NCBI GenBank assembly: GCA_015059685.1
Contig: SUZW01000004.1
Span: 51,334-115,333 of the forward strand
Direction of reading: 5' to 3'
DNA: 64,000 nt
From: Rikenellaceae bacterium
Lineage (GTDB): Bacteria > Bacteroidota > Bacteroidia > Bacteroidales > Rikenellaceae
Positions 8,921-20,290 of this stretch are shown here, piece after piece; within the stretch, counting starts at the first letter, position 1; each line of letters opens with the position of its first letter. Under the pieces are notes generated by a model. The model was not told where the DNA came from. It was given only the letters and a program-made list of their open reading frames with translations, and did no database searches. The translations under genes were made by a program, and so were the position numbers.

Positions 8921-11900
8921 CTACCTCGCCTTGAGCGTTCCTGTAGCGACAACCTGTCCGAGGTTGTTCTTTGCCGTAAAGGTTATTGTTGCATCGGGGT
9001 CTGCCGGGATATATCGCCAATTATGGCGACCAGCTCGTGATGGGTACTGCCACTCTGCATCACCCAAGCCATTTGTTGAGCTACCCTTCTGGATACTGTT
9101 TCGATATGCATCATCATCCAAATTCAACGACTCGAAATACCAGTTACGGTAGTCCAAATCATAGACATACGGCTCTCCCGAGTGTAATGCGCCATAAGTT
9201 GTACCTGTGCCACCAGTACTCTCGGTGAAGGTGCATTTATATCCGTTCCAAACAGTTACCATCACAGCCGGTGTTGTGTCTGCCACCTCATTCGATGGGA
9301 GCTGTTTCGTAGCACTACTTGCAGTGAATGGTCCGCCATTGTGTGTAGCGTCGTAGATGCGGCAAGTCAAACCCTCGTTTGCGCCATAAGGCACATACTC
9401 ACGATTTGTCGGGCTGCCGTTGCTGAAGTTGTATGCCACGAACGAGCCAGGTGTACCCTCGCAGCAGCTATCCGTAAACCAGGCTGCACCTGCCAACGAT
9501 GGGTGGAGGTACTCGATAAGCTTCTTGCCCGACGACATCTTGTTAGTCCACTCGAATGTACGATCCACATGCGAGTGTCCCGCCATAATCGTAAGCGGAT
9601 ACTCCTGGAAGATGTCGATAAACTCCTGTGTCGAGATAATATTCTGCTCGGGAGTTGCGCTATTGCTAAATATGGTATAAGATCCTCCGTGGCCGAATAT
9701 AGGGACATGCACGAGCAACACAATGCCCTTAATCTTGCTCTTGTCGATGGCGGCAACATCCTTGCGGAGCCACGCAAGCTGCTTCGAGTCGAGCGCATAG
9801 GTGTAGTTACCCTCTGTTCTGAAAGTGAAGACATCATCGAGGGCAATATAGTGCTCCGTGCCGATGTTGAACGAGTAGTATGCCGGTCCGACATGCTCGC
9901 AGAAGCTCTTTCGTGCGAGGTGCTGTGTGTCGTCGGTATAGTCCACGCCACCGTTTGTATTGTTGCAGTGGTCGTGGTCGTGGTTACCTATAACATTGAA
10001 TATTGTGCAGTTTGGCGACGGTGTGTCGGCCACATAGTTTGCGAGCGAGTAACGCCCCCAGCTACCTGCTTGTGTCATATCGCCGAGATGCACGCCATAA
10101 ACTCTGCCACTGCACGAGGCGGCATACGAGTCCCACTTTGGCATAACCGTGCCTGTATAGGTCGCTCTATCTTCGGTGCTGCCGTTACGAGCTGCCGTGG
10201 CGGTAGCACCCAAGACATGCGAATCGGCCATAACCATCAATGTATAACCCGTTTGATTGACCTCGGTCAGTTCAAAGTTGTGAATTTGTTGCGTAGAGGC
10301 CGAAGCATCGACCTTTGAGAAGAAAGCTTGCGAATGGTTTATTTTCGAAGCCATTTCGTAGCCCGAAGGGATAGAAATCGAGATATGCGAAGCCGTTGCG
10401 ATATCGGTTGGGAGGGCATATCGTCCGAGGATATCGGTCTTTGTAATATTTACGCCATCGGTCACCACAACGCCGGAAACGGCTTTGCCGTTGCAGGCAA
10501 CTTTGCCTGCAACGGTAGCCGAAGCGTTCTCGGTGTCCGCAAGAGTTGTCTTGCGGACCTCGATGTTGTCAATATAGAATGTTGTTGTGTTTGTACCACT
10601 TGTCTTATCAGCAGAGAAGCGCAAGTAGTTTGCCTTTGTTGCATCCTTGATGTAGACACGCACACGCGACCACTCTGTTGTCGAGAACTTGGTAACAGGG
10701 AGGTGATAGCGTGTTGTCGACGCAGCTGTCCACTCGATAGGATTGTCCTCAGCGTCGGTCTTTGCTACAACATTGCCGGCCTCGTCAATAAACTCCATGC
10801 CGACAATACTACCGTCACCACCACCATTAAGCTGAACATAGATATTATTGCAATCGGTCTTGCCCGATGCCAACTTCACACATACATCACCACCAACGAT
10901 ATCGTATGTTAGAACCAAGTCGGATGTCTCATCGCCAAGATTTGTAAATCGTGGAGTAAGCACAATACCCACAACTTGCTCTGCAGCAGAATAATAAGCG
11001 CTACGCACAGCCTTTTCGCAACCTACAGATATATATCCGAGGTGCTCAATGCTACGAGAGATCCACCAATCCCACAAACCACGAGTCTTGATAAGCTCCT
11101 CGGTAGCAACAAGTGCCTCTTTATTCTTCACATTTTCCATGCTAAAGGCAGCAGTATTGCCTGGCTCGCTAGACCATTTTGAATACTGGATACCTGGAGT
11201 AGTTACCACAACAGAATTTCCTGCATAGTCGGTTTGCGAAGTATTAGCGTCTGTATAGAAAAGAGCTAAGCTCAAGCCCAAATCGCTATGGTCGCAGACC
11301 TTACCACTGGTTCTTTTATTACTCTTTGCAGTAGGAGTACGACCACGGCTCATACCAGTGGTACCACTCTTACGATATGTCACGATATCGCTACCATATA
11401 CGCAAACATCGAAGTTCTCGGCAAATACCAAGTCCTCGGCTGGAGCGTAAGTGATAGGCTGCATCTCGGTAATCTTGTTTACAGATACGGTAGTCGAGCC
11501 GGTTGTCTTATAGACAGCATTGAGGTTGTCGTTATCCGAAATCGAAACAGTAAAGCCGTTAGCATACTCACGAGGCGAGAGAACCAAGTAGAAATCTGTA
11601 CCATCCTCGCTCAACTGCACACCCTTACCAGTTGTATCGTTGCACAACAAAGTCAAGTACTTGTGCAATGCTGTTCCTGAACCTGTCTTGATGTACGAAA
11701 CATCAGCGTTAAATGGCTTCACCTCACTACCTGTTGAGGTACATACATTGCAGTAGCCCGACATAGCGTAACTACGACTTGCACCCAAATTAACATCTGT
11801 ACATCTATTGTCGTAGATCATAATGCTACGCACCTCGGCTGTACCCTTAACGGTAAGCTTCAACACACCCATCATCGCCTTGAAGGTCAAATCTGTAGCA

Positions 11901-12322
11901 CCCTCCGAAGCATCGAGGTACGAGAAGAGTGGCATAGCGTTCTTACCAAACGAGTTCTCCTGATATACCTGCGAAGTCGAGTGGATATACTGTGCCTCAT
12001 TACCTACCCAATAAGGATCGGTTGCATCAGCAGGGAAAGTAGCGTGGTAAATCTTATCTGCTGCTGCAGGTGCATCAACATAAAGACCTACACCATCGCT
12101 CTGCACAGCGCAGTGAGTTCCGTTAATACTGATAACATCACCCTCCTCGAGCGAAATATTTACGCCATCAAGTGTAGCACGAGAAGTAGTAACACCAAGA
12201 CGAACAGTCTCGCCTGTGTTCTCTACAACTCCGCCATCTACATAGTCGTTGGTCAAATCCTTTGTACAACCAACAGCAAGCATCATAGCAGATGCCGCAA
12301 TAATCATTGATATCTTTTTCAT
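8921..12322 (-). CDS. Lipoprotein fusing a fimbrillin-like domain, a beta-sandwich and a calcineurin-like phosphoesterase
   Basis: This 1133-aa multidomain surface lipoprotein has its lipobox at LAVGC (Cys19). Residues about 20-305 resemble fimbrillin-like adhesin domains ('SRATLDGVNISLEEGDVISI', then 'TFKAMMGVLKLTVKG'). Residues about 310-610 look like a jelly-roll of the carbohydrate-binding type, ending in 'FYIDNIEVRK'. From about 620 the protein follows the three-part phosphoesterase layout of its two downstream paralogues: 'AGKVACNGKAVSGVVVTDG', then the ADSHV, GDMTQ, GNHDHD, VHVPIFG and GHSHVD motifs, then the C-terminal domain with 'YRNWYFESLN'. The domain fusion is seen directly. The function, a substrate-tethered phosphoesterase, is inferred. 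It starts 15 bp after the fimbrillin-like gene. Confidence 0.88.
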   Translation of the reverse strand: MKKISMIIAASAMMLAVGCTKDLTNDYVDGGVVENTGETVRLGVTTSRATLDGVNISLEEGDVISINGTHCAVQSDGVGLYVDAPAAADKIYHATFPADATDPYWVGNEAQYIHSTSQVYQENSFGKNAMPLFSYLDASEGATDLTFKAMMGVLKLTVKGTAEVRSIMIYDNRCTDVNLGASRSYAMSGYCNVCTSTGSEVKPFNADVSYIKTGSGTALHKYLTLLCNDTTGKGVQLSEDGTDFYLVLSPREYANGFTVSISDNDNLNAVYKTTGSTTVSVNKITEMQPITYAPAEDLVFAENFDVCVYGSDIVTYRKSGTTGMSRGRTPTAKSNKRTSGKVCDHSDLGLSLALFYTDANTSQTDYAGNSVVVTTPGIQYSKWSSEPGNTAAFSMENVKNKEALVATEELIKTRGLWDWWISRSIEHLGYISVGCEKAVRSAYYSAAEQVVGIVLTPRFTNLGDETSDLVLTYDIVGGDVCVKLASGKTDCNNIYVQLNGGGDGSIVGMEFIDEAGNVVAKTDAEDNPIEWTAASTTRYHLPVTKFSTTEWSRVRVYIKDATKANYLRFSADKTSGTNTTTFYIDNIEVRKTTLADTENASATVAGKVACNGKAVSGVVVTDGVNITKTDILGRYALPTDIATASHISISIPSGYEMASKINHSQAFFSKVDASASTQQIHNFELTEVNQTGYTLMVMADSHVLGATATAARNGSTEDRATYTGTVMPKWDSYAASCSGRVYGVHLGDMTQAGSWGRYSLANYVADTPSPNCTIFNVIGNHDHDHCNNTNGGVDYTDDTQHLARKSFCEHVGPAYYSFNIGTEHYIALDDVFTFRTEGNYTYALDSKQLAWLRKDVAAIDKSKIKGIVLLVHVPIFGHGGSYTIFSNSATPEQNIISTQEFIDIFQEYPLTIMAGHSHVDRTFEWTNKMSSGKKLIEYLHPSLAGAAWFTDSCCEGTPGSFVAYNFSNGSPTNREYVPYGANEGLTCRIYDATHNGGPFTASSATKQLPSNEVADTTPAVMVTVWNGYKCTFTESTGGTGTTYGALHSGEPYVYDLDYRNWYFESLNLDDDAYRNSIQKGSSTNGLGDAEWQYPSRAGRHNWRYIPADPDATITFTAKNNLGQVVATGTLKAR

Positions 12323-12337
12323 AGCATCTGTTGTTTA

Positions 12338-14752
12338 TTAGTTCCACACATTTGTATCGGTGGTTGTGCCCTCGATTGGAGCAACCGAAACACCGCTTGT
12401 AATCTTCACGCAGCGAACAGGAAGTGCCGAGTCAAGCGACAGCGTGTGTGCAGGCTCATACATATTGCCACAATGGTTCATCATTACAACCGGAGCAATT
12501 GGGTAGCGACCCTCACCAAAATCTACGGTCTGTTCAGACATAAATGAAACCACATTGCGTTGTGCATTAGCAGCACCATGATTTGCGGCATTCTTATACT
12601 CGTAACCGGCCTTTGGTACACCCCAAAGCAGAGCGTAGTTGGCCTTATTCTGACCACCAGTGCTATAACCGGCAAGAACCAAACGACCTGCATAACCGCC
12701 ACTTGAGCCTCTACTTACATTTGCTGTTGGAGCACCTGCATTACCCAAACGGTAGCCTGCATTAGGAACCCATACAAACTGCTCCTCGCTCTCTACATAG
12801 CCACCAAACTCCTTTGCAAAGTTTACATCGCTCTGGTCATCAACATATTTAGCAGCACTAATCCACCTGCCATTATCGACATCGTAGTGACGATAAATTA
12901 GGTGGGTATCATTACCCGATACAGGATAGCGGAACTGCTTAATCAACTCGTCGTGAGTTGCTACACGGTAACCCGCAGGACAAGGGTCATTTGCACCCTT
13001 CTTGTCATAAGCCCAAGTAGCATCGCTACCACCACGAGGGTCATTCAAATCCGAAGCCCAGCTATAGTAGGTAGTCTCCGTTGTACCATGGGTCATAGCC
13101 ATCACGCAAGAGTACGAATCAGCCAAAGTGACAACTCCACGGTTATTGAAGAACTGTGTGTTGTAGATATACTTGTAGATAACAACATCCTGAGTATTAC
13201 CCTCGAACGAGTTGGTAATCTCACAACCATTTTCGTTTTGATACGAGCCATCCAAGCTCTTTGGACCTGGGAATGGCTTAAGGCCACCCCACTGGTAGTA
13301 GAAACCGCAGCTACTTGCAGCCTGCTCGCCAGTCATTGCAATAACCTCACTCTCCGACTTTGGAGCCCACATAGCACCCAAGTTACGGTCGAGCATTGTC
13401 ACGGCAGGAGTACCGTATGTTACATCCTGTGCATCTGTAACCCAAATATGCCAGAATTTAGCAACATTGTTGTATTTTTTATTGTTGATACCCCAACCAA
13501 GAACTGCACTACCATTACCCTTGCCACCGGCAACTGTAAAGTAGATCTTCTTATCAACCTTGTTGAAGCAAATATTCTTAATCATATCCGACTGGGTCTC
13601 CCATACTGGGAATGCAATATAAGAGCCACCGGAGGCTGCTGCGTCCTTCAACATCTGACAGTCGATGCAGAAGTTACGATCACTCTCCGAAGGGGCAATC
13701 ATATAGCAGTTTGACAAGCCCTGAGTTGCTGTAAGATCTGTAGCATTCTCGAATGATACAGGAAGTGTTGTCAAGTCGATAGTAGCAAATGGCTGAACAA
13801 CATTACGCTTAAAGGTATGAGCCTTCTTCGAAACTATACGAGGCGTAATATCGCCACCTGCTGCATTAGAGTCGTAACGAACGATAATCGAAAGGTCGCC
13901 AGCCTCGTGAGCCATATCTGCTTGGCCTTTCAAATCTGGTCCATAGCGCAAAGGCATAGCGATATAGAACTTAACAACCTCACCCTCAGTCAAATATATA
14001 TAAGGATTAGGACCCTGGAACATAGCATAGCCATGTTGAGCATTGGATTTAGCATCCCAATATTTGCTATATACACCAAACTTTGGCTCGTCGGCATTAA
14101 AATCAATAAATCCATAATTTGAACGGAGCGTATAGTCACGGCTTGCAAGCGACAATGCCCACAATGCACCACCATCGCCCTTCAACTTAATCTCGGCAAT
14201 ACCCATTGTATTGCGCAACACAAGGCTGCCATTAGCATCCGGCTTACCAACATAGATCAACTTACCTACCAACTCCTCAAGCGAAGCTGCGGTCCACGCC
14301 TGAATATTATAGCCGTCAGTATTATTGGCTGTACCCGAACCCAAACGGAATTCATTAGCTTCGGCACTATTTACACGACCTTCACCCATCAGATAAGCAT
14401 AAACCAAAGTCTCACCCTCAGCGAAACCTGTAAAGGTCAAAGTTGCACCGGCATCGAGTCGCTGACCAATAATTGCATCATCGACACCCTCGGTAAGGGT
14501 ATAGGTCACATTGCTGTCAGCCGAACCTACGGCAACAATCTTGTCACCTGCCTCCCAAACAAAGGCGTTACCACTCTCACCACCAAGGGTAATACGAGTA
14601 CCGTCTGCATTAACAGGCGACTCCACAGTCACATTGACTGTAATACTCTCGGTACCGCCACCAGCGATACCCTCGTCATTTGTTGGGTCTTGAACACAAC
14701 CCGGAAGAGCCAGCATCAACGCTGCCAATCCCAATCCAAAAATCTTTTTCAT
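12338..14752 (-). CDS. Fimbrillin-family surface lipoprotein with FISUMP-like C-terminal domain
   Basis: The start at 14752 gives 804 aa beginning with a lipoprotein signal (MKKIFGLGLAALMLALPGC, Cys19); an in-frame upstream start at 14827 has no signal. The N-terminal half resembles fimbrillin-family repeats (TRITLGGESG..FVWEAGDKI). The C-terminal half, from about residue 430, has 'MLDRNLGAMWAP', 'FYYQWGGLKPFPGP', 'DPCPAGYRVATHDEL' and 'LPVRCVK', typical of the Fibrobacter-succinogenes-major-paralogue-like domain. The 'C-x-x-D-x-TND' start of the mature protein is shared with the fusion phosphoesterase, suggesting related anchoring. As first large gene of the operon it is probably a surface adhesin or ligand binder. 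An actual pilus is doubtful, since no fimbrial assembly genes are present. Confidence 0.82.
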   Translation of the reverse strand: MKKIFGLGLAALMLALPGCVQDPTNDEGIAGGGTESITVNVTVESPVNADGTRITLGGESGNAFVWEAGDKIVAVGSADSNVTYTLTEGVDDAIIGQRLDAGATLTFTGFAEGETLVYAYLMGEGRVNSAEANEFRLGSGTANNTDGYNIQAWTAASLEELVGKLIYVGKPDANGSLVLRNTMGIAEIKLKGDGGALWALSLASRDYTLRSNYGFIDFNADEPKFGVYSKYWDAKSNAQHGYAMFQGPNPYIYLTEGEVVKFYIAMPLRYGPDLKGQADMAHEAGDLSIIVRYDSNAAGGDITPRIVSKKAHTFKRNVVQPFATIDLTTLPVSFENATDLTATQGLSNCYMIAPSESDRNFCIDCQMLKDAAASGGSYIAFPVWETQSDMIKNICFNKVDKKIYFTVAGGKGNGSAVLGWGINNKKYNNVAKFWHIWVTDAQDVTYGTPAVTMLDRNLGAMWAPKSESEVIAMTGEQAASSCGFYYQWGGLKPFPGPKSLDGSYQNENGCEITNSFEGNTQDVVIYKYIYNTQFFNNRGVVTLADSYSCVMAMTHGTTETTYYSWASDLNDPRGGSDATWAYDKKGANDPCPAGYRVATHDELIKQFRYPVSGNDTHLIYRHYDVDNGRWISAAKYVDDQSDVNFAKEFGGYVESEEQFVWVPNAGYRLGNAGAPTANVSRGSSGGYAGRLVLAGYSTGGQNKANYALLWGVPKAGYEYKNAANHGAANAQRNVVSFMSEQTVDFGEGRYPIAPVVMMNHCGNMYEPAHTLSLDSALPVRCVKITSGVSVAPIEGTTTDTNVWN

Positions 14753-14772
14753 AGTTTTGTCAGTGTTTTTTG

Positions 14773-14898
14773 CTAAAACTCCTCCTCTTCTGCCCACGTA
14801 AGCGACTCCGCAAAGCCCGCCTCGCACTGAACATCAACAACATATACAGACGGTGCCTGATATGCGTTGCGCTCCTCAAAAAGATTTGTTTTGAACAT
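14773..14898 (-). CDS. 41-aa conserved-type small peptide ahead of fimbrillin-like gene
   Basis: An ATG at 14898 opens 41 codons ending in TAG. The peptide is acidic and contains 'YQAPSVYVVDV', a single Cys, and a C-terminal 'ESLTWAEEEEF'. Short peptides with an aromatic-x-AP-x-V pattern are, from memory, common just upstream of fimbrillin-like genes in Bacteroidales; this recollection cannot be checked here. It ends 20 bp before the fimbrillin-like start. It has no signal peptide, so it would be cytoplasmic. A role as translational coupler, export chaperone or regulator is only a guess. Confidence 0.6.
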   Translation of the reverse strand: MFKTNLFEERNAYQAPSVYVVDVQCEAGFAESLTWAEEEEF

Positions 14899-15079
14899 AG
14901 TTAATAAATTTAGTTAGTTAATAGAAAAATGTAGAAAAGTGTAAAAATGTAATTGGTTTATATGTTTGTAAAAATTCTCAATCTGTTGGGTCTATTGGTC
15001 AAATAATCCCGACGACAATGCGCCACATATACAACAATGTCGAGAGCCTCCGCCATGCAACGACAAATTCTCCCGACAA

Positions 15080-15325
15080 CTATGAAAACAAAAAACTGCT
15101 ATCTTCGGCCTCTCGATGCCAAAAACAGCAGAATTCACAAGTATGTAACTTGCTGATATACAGTGTGTTATACCCCCCCCCGTAGATATTTTCAACCTCT
15201 GTTACAGAGATTGGGGCGAGGGCGAAAAGTGCAGACACAACGAAACCGCTGACACGAGACACCGCATCAACGATTTTGCCATTCAACGCAATCGCCAACT
15301 GATTAACAGTTTTATGATTTTGCAT
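15080..15325 (-). CDS. Possible 81-codon leader ORF containing a G9 tract
   Basis: An ATG at 15325 lies about 16 nt after the expected transcription start of the operon promoter at 15348-15378. The first 45 codons look protein-like, with a hydrophobic stretch (VSGFVVSALFALAPI). The frame then crosses nine consecutive G (15173-15181 on the plus strand) and continues with a Cys/His-rich, less natural sequence. A G-tract of different length would join the first part to the frame that ends at 14992. It may be a leader peptide, a phase-variable small protein, or chance. Confidence that it is translated is low. Confidence 0.25.
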   Translation of the reverse strand: MQNHKTVNQLAIALNGKIVDAVSRVSGFVVSALFALAPISVTEVENIYGGGYNTLYISKLHTCEFCCFWHREAEDSSFLFS

Positions 15326-15347
15326 ACAATCTTACACTTTCCTTTTG

Positions 15348-15378
15348 CAAAGATATAATTTATTCTGCAAATGACAAA
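15348..15378 (-). promoter_or_regulatory. Promoter of the phosphoesterase/SusCD operon
   Basis: On the minus strand the -33 element TTTG (15375-15378) is separated by exactly 19 bp from the -7 element TATCTTTG (15348-15355), matching the Bacteroidetes primary-sigma consensus. The predicted start near 15341 gives a leader of about 440 nt before the 41-aa peptide and about 590 nt before the fimbrillin-like gene. That is long enough for regulation within the leader. Confidence 0.75.
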
Positions 15379-15419
15379 TAATTTTTTGTCTTTTTTTTGT
15401 TTTTTTTGCAAAACCTAAA

Positions 15420-15700
15420 CGAGAAGAGCGATGAGATGAGAGTGGAGAACTGGCGCAATCTGATAACGGCTAGTAAAGGCCAGTAAGGGCTATTAAGGGC
15501 AAGTAAGGGTATAGCGCCTTCTTTACTAGCCGTTACTAGCCCTTACTAACCCTTAATTTACCTGCGCCCCGACAACCCTCAGAGTCCCCACCAACCTAAA
15601 CCCTCAAGCGCACCCCTAACGACCCTAACGCCTCTAACGACCCTAATTCCCCTGCGCCCCGACAACCCTCAGAGTTCCCACCAACAAAAACAGCTAAAAA
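15420..15700. repeat. Word-repeat element, copy A (AGTAAGGGCT family)
   Basis: Tandem degenerate copies of AGTAAGGGCT/AGTAAAGGCC (15466-15520) face their complements (15520-15555), separated by TATAGCGCCTTC, so the whole can fold into a hairpin. A module 'CCTGCGCCCCGACAACCCTC' plus 'AGAGT' and 'CCCACCAAC' occurs twice (about 15562-15596 and 15650-15685), with CCCTAACG words between. The same arrangement recurs at 44343-44594 in the same orientation, also 3' of a minus-strand gene. No gene was seen in this stretch. Confidence 0.85.
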
Positions 15701-15740
15701 CTAACAAGATGGGTATCGAAAACGATACCCATCTTGTTAG
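15701..15740. repeat. Perfect 18-bp hairpin, copy A
   Basis: An 18-bp perfect inverted repeat (CTAACAAGATGGGTATCG, 15701-15718 and 15723-15740) surrounds an AAAA loop. Its counterpart at 44612-44657 keeps perfect pairing although it differs at stem positions and has TTTT in the loop. There is no T-run after it, so it is not a standard intrinsic terminator. Confidence 0.85.
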
Positions 15741-15767
15741 GGGTAGCCAATCAGAACCATTCCTGCC

Positions 15768-15889
15768 TAAAATCGCTTATGGTGAGATTATTTTTGTGCG
15801 AGGCCAGGCGACAAAACCACAGCATAGTAAGCCTATGTGAGGATTTTGGCGACCGCAGACTCGTGCAAAAAGAACTCACCAGAACGATT

Positions 15890-15892
<3 letters not shown>
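15768..15892. repeat. Stop-anchored palindrome, copy A (3' of lacZ)
   Basis: This 125-bp imperfect palindrome has outer arms TAAAATCG (15768-15775) and CGATTTTA (15885-15892). The latter contains the lacZ stop codon, and the arms continue as GGTGAG/CTCACC and GTGCGAGG/CTCGTGC. The core at 15817-15842 reads CC-ACAG-CATAG-TAAGC-CTATG-TGA-GG. The internal loop ACAG opposite TGA is shared, with R/C variants, by the copies at 44.7, 51.2 and 53.9 kb. Confidence 0.85.
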
Positions 15893-19769
<3,877 letters not shown>

Positions 19770-19815
19770 ATATTCTATTCATTTCTTTTTATACAAATTT
19801 TGGACTTTTCAAGAA

Positions 19816-19881
19816 CAAATATTCAGTTATTGAATTATATTTGCACTCGCAAAGTTAACAATTTTATTCGATTATTCCAAA
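19816..19881. promoter_or_regulatory. Face-to-face divergent promoters with putative operator
   Basis: The minus-strand promoter of the repressor is TTTG (19878-19881), 20 bp, TAACTTTG (19850-19857). A plus-strand -7 element TATATTTG (19836-19843) points to the small protein and terminase but lacks a matching -33 element. The two -7 elements are only 6 bp apart, so the promoters overlap. An imperfect inverted repeat CAAATATTCA / TGAATTATATTTG (19816-19843) covers the plus -7 element and could be the repressor's operator; that part is inference. Confidence 0.55.
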
Positions 19882-19908
19882 CAAATTACTTAAAAAGCAA
19901 ACAGATAG

Positions 19909-20229
19909 ATGAAAAAAAGAGCCATTTACAAGATTTCGAGCGAGGAGTATGCAGCCCTTGCGAAGGAGGTATGCGCAAAGCTTATCTCGCCAAGTTACTT
20001 TAGCGGAACAGCGACTATAACAAGTCCGACAGGAGAGGAGACCCTACGGCTAACTGCCTCACTGATAATATATCGCCGCAAACCATCCCATTTCGACCCG
20101 CAAGACGAGGGCGACACAATCGAGCATATTGTAGCCGTATGGTGGGACTTTATCTGCGAAGATGACGAGGGTCTGCGTGAAGATGACTTCGATTTCGAGC
20201 GCTTCGAAGAGGCGATGCGAGAGATTTAA
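19909..20229 (+). CDS. Small acidic protein beside terminase, unknown function
   Basis: This 106-aa protein is preceded by a plus-strand -7 element at 19836-19843. It has no signal peptide or membrane segment. A lysine-rich start (MKKRAIYKISSEEYAALAKEV) is followed by a predicted beta-strand region (TASLIIYRRKP) and a strongly acidic tail (DDEGLREDDFDFERFEEAM). It ends 61 bp before the terminase start and shares its orientation, so the two are probably one transcript. I do not recognise the family. Its size and place would fit a small phage-derived protein, but it shows no helix-turn-helix of a small terminase subunit. Confidence 0.75.
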   Translation: MKKRAIYKISSEEYAALAKEVCAKLISPSYFSGTATITSPTGEETLRLTASLIIYRRKPSHFDPQDEGDTIEHIVAVWWDFICEDDEGLREDDFDFERFEEAMREI

Positions 20230-20290
20230 CACCTGTTCAACAAGAATAGTCGATTTTTACTACATTAAGTTCAAAAATTTAATTTTAGAC

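Noticed and set aside
15701..15740. Intrinsic terminator of lacZ
   Set aside because: Very strong stem but no T-run on either side and about 150 bp after the stop; treated as part of a repeat.
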